The notes beneath the pieces are model-generated. The model searched no databases. It saw only the letters and a list, made by a program, of their open reading frames with translations, and was not told the DNA's origin. Below are positions 1-14,000 of a stretch of DNA of 64,000 bases, one piece after another. Positions within the stretch are counted from its first letter, which is position 1. Each line of letters begins with the position of its first letter. This stretch comes from Paulownia fortunei (Eukaryota; Streptophyta; Magnoliopsida; Lamiales; Paulowniaceae). The DNA lies in assembly GCA_019321725.1 (NCBI GenBank), contig CM033123.1, forward strand, positions 1,992,960-2,056,959, in the 5' to 3' direction. A program made the translations under genes and the position numbers.

Positions 1-2640
1 TGAAATCAGCCTAGCCTATTGATTTTGTTGATCAAACTTTGCTTACATTTTCATTTCCACACATTATCCAAAGAAATTTTCTCAAAATATTTTACTAAAA
101 TGATAACGAAAATAACTCCAAACAGAGCTCATTATCCCACATTGGTTAGAAGTTGATAGTTACCCTCATTCTTATCCTATATAAAAAAAGAATAGAAAAT
201 TTATTTTTTTGTGAATCTTCTCAAAATTAGGTGAAGTTTGAAAATAATTTGCTTAAAATTATAAATGAAAACCAAAACCAAAGGAAATTAGACATATACA
301 CTCTTAAAAGTTGGTGAGGGATTGCAAACAAGACACAATTTCTAAGAGGTTGGTCCAGTCCAATCAACTGCTTAAACAAGGTACATTTTTAGCCTTATTA
401 ATAAAGTTAGATTATTTATATTTAAATATATTTATTTCTTTTCATATATAGTATGGTTGATTTGAATTTTGAATAGAAAAATAATTTCTTTAGACGCACT
501 CTAATTTAATTTTTTTCTTAAGCAATTGACTAAAATTCCCATAAGTCCTTTTCTTTACTTATGACAAACATGCCCCTTAATATTGATTCTTTTATTTATC
601 GCAGAATACTATACATGGCAAAAGCACTAACAAGAACACATAGAACAAATGAATATGACCCTTTAGCATTATTTAATAAATTATTTATTTAACAACGTAA
701 TCAATACATATTTCTATGAAGATGAATTCAATATAGTCTTTTTTGAAAATTTTAAAAAATTAAAAATACCATAAAAATTAATGTACTGCATTTTTAATGT
801 AAATCGTTGATTTTTTTTTTTTTTAAATTTACGTTTGGAAGGTGAGGACAGTGTTCACACCTTCCAACAATTGTTTTTCTCTGTTGTGTCCACAAAAGGT
901 GTGGCAACAGCCACATCTTCCATTTAGTTTTGTTTTTTTGTTTTTTTTTTCCTTTTCGAGTTTTTTTCTAATTACAAGAACAAGCCTAAAATGGAAAACT
1001 TGAATAAAAAAGGGAATAATTGATTTTGGGAAAGGCAACAAGATCCCTAGGTCCTCGAGTTTTTTTTTTTCAGACTAAAATCCCAGTTTAATATAAAAAA
1101 ATATTGTTTAACGGCTAAAATCGCAACATCTAATATCATAGGAATGAAAATGTTTATTTATAAAATATAGGAACTTAAAAATATCTTAAGTCATTAAATT
1201 GTTATTTTTTTATAAATTTTATTATTGTCATCAAGTGAAATTTTAGTTTAGACGAAAAAACTCACACCAAGCACAAAGAATGGTTGCCTTTCCCAGCAAA
1301 TCAATTTTCCCTTCTTTTCTCATTCAACTTTACTTCCATTTTTTAGACCTCTTCTTGCAATTTAAAAATTGAAAGAAAAAAAAATAAAAAAAAATTAGGT
1401 CCTCAATGGCCACACCGAATTTTGGATTTTCTTTTAAAATAATTTTAATAATTGATATTAAAGCGTAATATTTATACCATACTACAGGGTACTTGGTGTA
1501 AAGATAAATGTTAAGTGTTATATTTTATAAATATATTATATTTTAATGATGAATTTATACAAAATATATGAACATCAAATGTTATATTTACAAAATCGAT
1601 TTAGTCACAATACATATATAATTAAAATATATCATATATGCAATTGCATGATTTTTTTATTTAAAAAAAAACTAAGGTTACATTTGGATTGAAGGATTTG
1701 AATTTGAGGGGAAGATTTGAGGAAAGGATTTCAAATGACTCATTTTAAGATAGATTTGAAATCCATCACAACGATTCTAAAAATAGTTTAAAATAGGAGG
1801 TTAAAGATTTAAAATCAATTGGATTATAAGATTATTCAAACAAATTCAATGAATTTGTTATTATGGATTTGAAAGCCTTAAATTCAAATCCATCAATCCA
1901 AACGAAGTCTAATTGAATTGTGATAACCTGAAATTTGATTATAATCACTGGAAGGTTTTAGCCTGTGCAAATTATTTATTAGATTTTTTTTTAGGATAAA
2001 CAACAATTTAGCCAATGTGAAAAATGATATAATGGCAAATAGTTCCATGCAAAATGAAAAAGGATAATTATACCCCTCATGTTTTCACAGAAAGGACATT
2101 CAGCTTCAATTTTTATACGGCATGTTGGTCAATTTTTATTTAATTAATGATAAAAATTAAGTTTGATATTATTTGCCCTTTGCTGAACACATATGGAGTT
2201 AATGAACCATTTTTCCATATCATAGGGGGATTTTGCTCTTTTACCATTTCGCACATCCTTTTTGTTCCACAATAAATTATCAGATATGGAAAAATGATTT
2301 AAAATGGGGGGAAAATTCCTATCAATATTCCCTGATTTTCCCTAAGTCAAAATTCAATTAAATTGTATATATATCTCAATTTTATGTCTACACAAAGCAT
2401 TGAACCTTTGGCCAAGAATTGTTTATTTATCCAAGAGGTCCTCAATCAAGTTCCCCCAAACAAAAACAATCAATTGTGTCATAATTGAATTTTTGAACCT
2501 ATTCATTGCCATTTCCAGGAAGTTTTTTCACCATTTTTTTGAACTGTTATGTCTAATTTAAGTTTTTGTACTAGAATTTATAAGTAGAAATAAAGGTTGT
2601 CAATTTGGGTGGTATATTTTCATAATCTCGACCCTCATGC
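1..2640. other. AT-rich intergenic region upstream of THIC
   Basis: No convincing coding region is seen. The stretch is AT-rich with many A and T runs and only short chance reading frames. The one structured item is a miniature inverted-repeat element at 1676-1909, listed separately. The last few hundred bases lead into the THIC promoter. Confidence 0.6.
1676..1909. mobile_element. Tourist-like MITE (PIF/Harbinger type, non-autonomous)
   Basis: A 234-bp element without coding capacity has terminal inverted repeats of about 34 bp. The left arm (1676-1709) and the reverse complement of the right arm (about 1876-1909) share the core TTTGGATTGA.GGATTTGAATTT and agree at about 28 of 34 positions. 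Both ends are flanked by TAA (1673-1675 and 1910-1912), the three-base target duplication typical of PIF/Harbinger MITEs. The inverted repeats and the duplication are seen directly; the family assignment is inference. Confidence 0.7.
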
Positions 2641-2792
2641 ATAGCACGTGACAATCTTTAAGCCCTTTGCGCCAACTATGGCCAACAAGGACAGATTTTC
2701 TTTCTTTTTTTCTTTCTTTCTTTCTTTCTTTTTTTCAAGTGATAAAAAAATTGAGAGGTATAAAAGTAAAGATAGTTATGGGGGCGACTTGA

Positions 2793-2912
2793 GAACATGG
2801 GAAGAGTTGTGGATCAAATCAGCATTTTTGCTTTTTTGTTTTGACCAATTCGTGAACATGGAAAGAGATATGGGGTCAAATCCGCATTTTCGCCTTCTAT
2901 TTTTGTCGTTGG
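2793..2912. repeat. 60-bp tandem duplication in the THIC upstream region
   Basis: Two adjacent diverged copies of a 60-bp segment each begin with GAACATGG (2793 and 2853). They share the pattern GAACATGG.AAGAG, then a GG..TCAAATC.GCATTTT stretch. The pair ends about 80 bp before the THIC TATA box. A chance reading frame (2648-2953) spans it, but nothing supports that as a gene. Confidence 0.6.
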
Positions 2913-2990
2913 GTTGGAGATATTTTTCAACCAAAAAGCTTCGATCTATTTGATGACTCAATCCCACTTTTTAGTGCCATTTAGCTCGGA

Positions 2991-2998
2991 TATAAAAA
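2991..2998 (+). promoter_or_regulatory. TATA box of THIC
   Basis: TATAAAAA lies in a more GC-rich local context, about 30 bp before the likely start of the THIC leader near 3020-3030. The short leader exon then runs to a splice donor at 3094. The position agrees with the gene model; no transcript start was measured. Confidence 0.55.
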
Positions 2999-3093
2999 CC
3001 CACGAGTAGTATAGAAAAATCTATTGGGTCTTTCATTTTGCTTCATTCAAACAGAAATATCTGATCAGATAAGATTCATCAGTTGAGGTTCAG

Positions 3094-6550
<3,457 letters not shown>

Positions 6551-6552
6551 AG

Positions 6553-6911
6553 GTGAGTACAAATTTATATTCTCATCACTTAGGCTGTTCTTGGAACATT
6601 GTTCTATAGAATGTGTGAAAGAAATCGGCTCCTAATGCTATGGCCTGAGTCAAAATTTAAGACTATGCCTTTAGATTTTAGTGACAAAGGAAATGGAGAA
6701 GAAAAAAACATTGAAAAATGAAGCACAAGATGTATCATTTGGAGTGTATGTTTTCTTGTCTAAAATCCATTATCCAAACGTAAGGTCAAGAAATCATTGC
6801 ATTAGATTTAGGTTGACAGGAATTATGCTTTAGCATTTTCGCCTTCAATCTCTACTATTAACCTCTTAACATCTTAACACCTTCCCTGGTTGGGTTTATC
6901 TTGTCAATGCA
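6553..6911 (+). other. First 3'-UTR intron of THIC
   Basis: A strong donor (AG/GTGAGTAC) lies two bases after the stop codon at 6550, and an acceptor (AATGCAG) ends at 6911. Plant THIC genes are known to carry an intron immediately after the stop codon, upstream of the riboswitch-controlled intron. The splice sites are seen; splicing is inferred from the family. Confidence 0.65.
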
Positions 6912-7033
6912 GGCCTTTCTTCCAGACAAAACATAATAAACTCTTGAGATATGGTCTAAATCTCCGAGCTATGATGCATGGTTGGCCAAGTTGAGAATGA
7001 TGAGGTTTTAGAAACCTCATCTTCCAGCACTAG

Positions 7034-7035
7034 GT
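7034..7035 (+). promoter_or_regulatory. Riboswitch-controlled 5' splice site in the THIC 3' UTR
   Basis: The donor TAG/GTAAGT lies about 155 bases upstream of the TPP aptamer. Its bases TAGGT (7031-7035) can pair with ACCTG (7271-7275) in the P4 part of the aptamer. In the published plant mechanism, this kind of pairing hides the donor when TPP is low and frees it when TPP is bound. The pairing is short and is an inference. Confidence 0.55.
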
Positions 7036-7120
7036 AAGTAAATAAGTAGCTTCAAGTTTGTTGAACAGCTTAAGAGACACATCTTTATTAGATCATGTTT
7101 AAAAAGCCTCGATAGACAGT

Positions 7121-7126
7121 AATAAA
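7121..7126 (+). terminator. Poly(A) signal between the regulated donor and the TPP aptamer
   Basis: AATAAA lies between the regulated donor at 7034 and the aptamer at 7190. In plant THIC genes the stable short transcript ends in this interval. Splicing from the upstream donor removes the signal and gives longer, less stable RNAs. The location fits that architecture; use of the site is not shown here. Confidence 0.5.
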
Positions 7127-7189
7127 GATGCTTTTCTTTGGGTGGTTTCTATGTTAAATTCTCCTTTACTCGTTAATTGATGAAAAAAC

Positions 7190-7305
7190 GCACCAGGGGT
7201 GTCTGTATCTGCTCCAGTGCTGGCCGTTTGGCCAGGACTCCAGCAGGTCAGGCTGAGAAAGTCCCTTTGAACCTGAACAGGATAATGCCTGCGTAGGGAG
7301 TGTGC
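7190..7305 (+). promoter_or_regulatory. TPP riboswitch aptamer in the THIC 3' UTR
   Basis: The conserved TPP (thi-box) elements are present in order: closing stem GCAC (7190-7193) pairing with GTGC at 7302-7305, GGGGTGTCTG near 7196, the pyrimidine-sensing CTGAGA at 7253-7258, and the pyrophosphate-sensing arm ACCTGAACAGGATAATGCC followed by GCGTAGGGAG. A longer GC-rich P3 hairpin (about 7206-7247) containing TGGCC/GGCCA is typical of plant versions. It follows the THIC stop codon by about 640 bases, the standard location in flowering plants. It senses thiamine pyrophosphate and controls 3'-UTR splicing and 3'-end choice. An antisense reading frame (7099-7386) across it is incidental. Confidence 0.97.
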
Positions 7306-7389
7306 ATTTTTGTTTTCTGTGCTTGCACAGGGCTGAAGATTGAATGCACTGTTCGGGCTGTCTGCTCCATGGTTTGGCAGCTTCATGTG

Positions 7390-8034
7390 TATATGTGAAA
7401 CTCTCTGCTGTCTTGGGCGAAGAATACGAAAACTAACAAATCCATTTCATGTGTGTCATAAGTTGCTTATTTTAGTTAATTAGCTGCTCGGGGTTCAACT
7501 AGAGACGTTCAACCAAGGAGAATTCAAACTCTCTGGGAAAGAATTATGTTAATACTAGTACACAAGAAAAAGTAGCTGAAATGACAAAGTTAACACCCCG
7601 TGGCCCCTGGGATTCTGAAAATAACTCTCCCCGTATCAAATAGTATATGGGTTAATTACACGTACCTCTCATCTGAAATAGCTTTCGTAATTTAAAAAAA
7701 TACATCTATAAATTTACTCCCTTAAAAAAACTTAAATGGAAGTCAAGAATTCATCAGTTTTCCTGATTTAATAAAAAAATAAAATAATAGTTAAATTATG
7801 ACCATTTTCCTCCCAATGTTGCCTAATTCCTCCCCTCTCCTCTCCTCTGTCCCCTTCTATCCTTATTGTTGCTTCCCTAACTCTTCTCCATTGAGTCTCC
7901 TTCTCCTCCTTGCTCACTCTCTTCTCTCTATCTTCGTCGCCAGCCATTTTCTCCTGCTACCTCCCCCTCCATTTTCCACTCCATCTCTTTTTCTCTACCT
8001 GCTGCCGCCGCCGCCGCCGCCTCCTCCTGCTCTT
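7390..8034. other. Intergenic spacer with a pyrimidine-rich tract
   Basis: After the THIC 3' UTR there is AT-rich DNA, then a strongly C/T-rich stretch (about 7805-8035) ending in a short CCG trinucleotide run (about 8004-8020). The plus-strand frame through it (7798-8040) reads mostly Pro, Leu and Ser, as any C/T-rich DNA would, so no gene is called. Confidence 0.5.
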
Positions 8035-11000
8035 ACATAAATAGAATCACAAAAATAGAAACAAATATCAACTGCTCTCTTAGTATTGATTTCATCAAAT
8101 CAATTGAGAAACCATAAAATCAAAGCCCAAAAAGGTCACAAAAAAATGAAAGGCAAATAACATACATTTTTAATTACTTTGAATAACTTTCTCATTACAT
8201 TAATGATTAAAGTGATGTAGCCTTCATAATCTTCCAAGCTCTCTTTTTCCCACTCTCTATTTTCCTCCTCTTCATCCTCGACCTTTTCCTCAGTTGTTCA
8301 TCTTCAATTTGAGACAATCTTGATGAGTTCAACTCATTTTAATGCTCAAAATTTTTAGTCATGTCAAAACTATAGATTCTCGCAAACTCCGTCACTCTTT
8401 CAGCCCTTTCATGATCAAAATTCAATTAATAATAATATTCATAAGGCTTTCATAAACTGAGGACACTGATCAATGGTACAAACAAATAGATATATTTTAC
8501 AAAATTGGGTGGGCTATAAATAGTAGCTCATTGATATACACATTGTGGACATTAATCAAGCCATTATCATACAATCTAACTATAGTGTTATTTCTATTGT
8601 TTATGTCCAAATTGAACAATAATTTGCAGTTGAATATATAAAGAATGAATCCAATGCAAAAGGAGCATAAATTATGTATATTTGGAAGTCACATCTGCAA
8701 TAAAACTACCATGTTGCACGATTCATGCATGTGATTATTATTTTTCAATTGAAAAATTAATAAGATTTTTATACAAACTTTTCCTACAATCAATGGCTTC
8801 TGTAGCAAATAGATAGAAAACATTTAAAATTTTGAAGTTTTTAACATGATTCTAAAAATTTATACGCCCCTAGACGAAAGATGATATATCAACCTTAGTT
8901 TCTACATAATTATTTGTTTATCTACAAATGGGAGAGAAGATATTATAATGAGGGAAGAAATAAATTTGGTTCCAGAACTATACAAAGGATACAAGATGCA
9001 TGAAGAGTGTGTTAATGATAATATATAAGAGCGGTTATTTTTTTGAAATATAATTTAAAAATATATACTAAATTGTACTAGCAAATGAACTCAAAAATAT
9101 AAAATATATTAAAAAATTTAAAACTAAAAAAATACGGCAAAAAAATTAATATTTATTCAGTTTGTGAAAAGTAAATATAATTAAATGTCTTAAATAGTAT
9201 TAAATGGTTTTTTTTAGAATGACTAAAATGTATATTCAATTTTAAAAGTAGAACTAAAACAAAAATATTTCAAAATTTTAAAATTTAGTAAAAAAGCATT
9301 AAAAATTGTATTTAAGTAAATAAATTTATAGTAATATTCTTTTAAAAATTCAAATGTTTATGTATCTGTATATATAACAAAACATCAAAGATAATTATTT
9401 GAAGACGAAGTAATGATTAAATTAATTAAAAAAAACTAAGACAGAAAGGATTTGATCTAATCAATTGAGAAACCATAAAATCAAAGGCCACAAAGCCACA
9501 AAACAAAAAGCAAATAACATAAATTTTTACACTATTTCGAATAACTTTCTCATTATATTAAAGATTTAAGTGACCTAGCATTCTCATCTACCGAGCTCTC
9601 ATTTTTTCATTCTATCTAATTTCCTCCTCTTCATCTTCAACCTTTCCTCATCATAATCATATTTGAGACAGTATCGATGGGTTCAATTCATTTTAATGCT
9701 CAAGATTTTTATGTATGTCAAAATTATTATTCTTGCAAACTCCAGCTCTATTCCTGCCCCAACATGATCAAAATCAGAATAATAATAAAATTCAAAAGGT
9801 TCCAATGATAAGGACACCAATAAATGATATCCACTCATTGTATATTTTTAGAATTTAATGGGATATATATATATTACCTCATTCATATGCTCATTAATAT
9901 ATATATTGTGGACATTAATGAAACGACCATCTAAATAATCTAACTATGATGTTGAATATTGTTGAATATTAAATATTAAATAATGAATTGTTGAATATTA
10001 AATATTAAATAATCTCTACCTGCCCAAACAATTTATTGTTGAATATTAAATAATGAATTTAATGCAAAAGGATCATAAAGTGCATATATTTGGAAGCCAT
10101 CTCTATAATAAAACTACTATATTGTACTATTCCGACACGTGTTTATTATTTTTTTATTAAAAAATCAATAATATTTTTGTATAAACTGGCAATGGCTCTA
10201 TATAGCAAATAGATGGACACAACATTAAAAATTTAGAAGCTGTTAACAAGATTCTAAAAATTTATATGCCCCTAGACAAAAGATTATAACACTATAAACC
10301 TTAACTTCTACCTTATTATTTGTTTGTCTACATAAAGGAGAGAAGCTATTACGATGAAAAGTATATTATGAGGAAAGAAATGAATTTGGTTGCAGGACTA
10401 TATAAAGGATACAAGATGCACTCTTTTAAAATTTTAAATTCACTTTTATATATGCAATAAATAAACATCTATTAAAAATTATTATTTGAAGACAGAACAA
10501 CAAATAAATTACTTCAAGAAAAACTAAGACAAAAATTATTCCATCCAATCAATCGAGAGACCACTAAATCAAAGCCCAAAAATGCCACAAAACCAAAGCC
10601 AAATAACATATATTTTTACACTACTTTGAATAGCTTTCTCATTACAATAAAAATTTAAGTGATCTAACATTCACATCCACCCAGCTCTCTTTTTTCCATT
10701 CTCTCTGTTTTCCTCCTCTTTATTTTCAACCTTTTCCTCAGTATAATCAAATTTGAGACAACATTGATTGATTCAATTCATTTTCATTCTCAACAATTTT
10801 AGACATGTCAAAACCATTATTCTTGCAAACTCCACCTCTCTTCCTGCCCCCAACATGATCAAAACCCAAAAAATAATCCAAAACGTTCCATCGACAAGGA
10901 CAGTGATAAACGATATAAATTCATTGATATATTTTACAAATTTGGTGAGCTAAACATAATAGCTCATTTATATGCTTATTGATATACACATTATGGACAT

Positions 11001-14000
11001 TAACGAAGCGACTGCCAAACAATCTAATTATAGTGTCATTTTTATTGTATCTATCCAAACTGAATGTTAATTTTTGTTTGAATATAAAAACAATAAATCC
11101 AATGCAAAAGGGGGCATAAATTATGTATATTTGGAAGCCACCTTTGTCATAAAACTATCATATTGCACGATTTATGCACGTATAATTTTTTATTAAAAAA
11201 TTAATTTTTGTACAAACTTTTCCTACAATCAGTGTTTTTGTATAGTAAATAGATGGATAAAACATTTAAAAAAATAAGAATTTTTTAACATAATTCTAAA
11301 AATTCTTATGCCCAGAGATGACAACACTATCAACATCAATTTCTACATGATTATTTTTTTGTCTGCAAATAGGATAGAAGATATTATAATGGGAAGTATA
11401 TTATGAAGAAAGAAAGAAATGAATTATGTTGCAAGACTATACCAAAGCATACAAGATGCACGAAGGATGTGTTAATGATAACATATAAAAGTGGCTTAGA
11501 ATTATAATATTCTTTTAAAAATTTCGATTCACTTATATATATATATATATATAACAAATAAACATATATTAAAGATTATTATTTTTAGATGAAGTAAATG
11601 AATAACTTATTTAAAAAAAACTAAGACAAAAAGGACAAAGAATAGAAATAAATATCAACTATTCTCTTACTATTAATTTCTTCCAATCAATTGAGAAACC
11701 AAAAAATCAAAGCCCAAAAAAGTCACAAAAAGTAAAAGGCAAATAACATAGATTTTTAATCTACCTCAAAACATTATCTCATTACATTAACAATTTAAGT
11801 GACCTAGCATTCACATCTACGGAGCCCTCTTTTTTCCATTCTGTCTATTTTCTTCCTCTTCATCCTCAAACTTTTCCTCAACATAATCATATTTGAGACA
11901 ATATTGATGGGTTCAAACAATCTTACTATAGTGTCATTTCTATTGTATATGTCCAAATTGGATAATAATTTGTATTTGAATATATAAACAATGAATACAA
12001 TACAAAATACATATATTTGGAAGCTACATCTGCAATAAAACTATCATGTATATGATTCTTGCACGTGATTACCATGCTTTAACGAAAAATTAATAAGACT
12101 TTCGTAAAAACTTTTCCAACAATCATTATTTTGATACAGCAAATATATAGAAACAACAATTAAAATTTAGAAATTGTAAACATGACTCTAAAAATTCATA
12201 TGCCCCTTGAAGAAATATGATAACATTATCAACCTCAATTTCTACATAATTATCTTTTTATCTACAGATAGTATAGAAGATATTATAATAGGAAATATAT
12301 TATGAGGAAATAAATGAATTTGGTTGCATGATTATAACAAAAGATGTAAGATGCACGACAGATGTGTAAATGTTGACATACAAGAGCGGCCTATAATTAT
12401 AATATTATTTTAAAAATTCAATTTCTCTTATATATATATATATAACAAATAAATCTCTCTTAAAAAAATTTATGATTTGAAGATGGATAATGAATAATTT
12501 ATTTATAAATACAAAGAATAACATAAACAGAAATAAATATCAACGACTCTCTTACTATTGATTCCATCCAATCTATTGACAAACATAAAATGAAAGCACA
12601 AAAAAAGGAGCAAATAATATATACTTTTAACTTTTTCGAGTAACTTTCTTATTACATTAACAATTTAAGTGACTTAGCCCTCACATCCACCGAGCTCTCC
12701 TTTTCCTATTCTCTTTATTTTCCTCCTCTTCATCCTCCATCTTTTCCTCAGCATAATCAAATTTGAGACAATATTGATGGGTTCAATTCATTTTCATACT
12801 TAAGAATTTTAGGCATGTCAAAATCTTTATGCTTGCAAACTCGACCTCTATTCCTACATTCAAAAATTCGAATAATAATAAAATTCACAAGGTTCCAACA
12901 ATAAGGACACCGATAAATGATATAAACTCAGTGATATATTTTACAAATTTGATGGACTATATATATTAGCTCGTTGATATACACATTGTGGACATTAATA
13001 AAGCGACTGCCAAATAATCTAACTATAGTGCAATTTTCTGTTCTTTCTGTCCAAATTGGACAATAATTTGTAGTTGAATATATAAACAATATATCCAATG
13101 CAAAAAGGGCATAAACTACATATATTTAGAAGCCACTTCTGCAATAAAACTACATGTTGCACAATTCATGCACGTGATTATCATTCTTTAAATGAAAAAT
13201 TAGTAAGATTTTTGTATAATATTTTTCTACAATCAAGGGTTTTAGCAAATAGATGATGCAACATTTAAAATTTTGAAGTTGTTAACATGATTCTAAAATA
13301 TATACCTCTAGACCAAAGATGATAATACTATTAACCTTAATTTCTATATAATTATTTGTTTATCTATAGATAGGAGAGAAGATATTATCAGGGATGTATA
13401 TTAAGAGGAAAGATATGAATATGATTGCAGGACTATACAAATAATACAAGATGTACGAATAATGTGTTTAATGATAACATATAAAAAATGGCCTAGAATT
13501 ATAATATTTTTTCAGAAATTCAAATTCGCTTATATATATATATATATATATATATATAACAAGTGAACATCTATTAAAGATTATTATTTGAAGACTACGA
13601 TAAAAAGGACAAAGAATCACATAAATAGAAATGAATATCAACTACTCTCTTATTATTGATTTCATCAGTTGAGAAACCATAAAATCAAAACCCAAAAAAG
13701 TCCCAAAAAATAGAAAGGTAATAATATACATTTTTACACTATTTCGAATAACTTTCCCATTACATCAATGATTTAAGTGACCTAGCCTTCACATCTACCG
13801 AGCCCTTTTTTTTCCATCCATTCTATTTTCCTCCTCTTCATCCTCAACTTTTTCCTCAATATAATAAAATTTGAAACAATATTGACGGGTTCAATTCATT
13901 TTCATGCTCAAGATTTTTATGCATGTCAAAATCATTATTCTTGCAAACTCGACATCTCTTCTTGTCTCAACATGATCAAAACTTGAATAATAATAAAATT

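Noticed and set aside
2648..2953. 101-codon plus-strand frame upstream of THIC
   Set aside because: It runs through a TTTC tract and the 60-bp duplication, encodes low-complexity Phe/Ser, and lies just before the THIC TATA box; no domain is recognisable.
7099..7386. 95-codon minus-strand frame over the THIC 3' UTR
   Set aside because: It is antisense to the TPP aptamer; sequence conservation there is explained by the riboswitch.
7798..8040. Pro/Leu/Ser-rich frame in the spacer after THIC
   Set aside because: Any frame through a C/T-rich tract gives this composition; no splice partners or domain.
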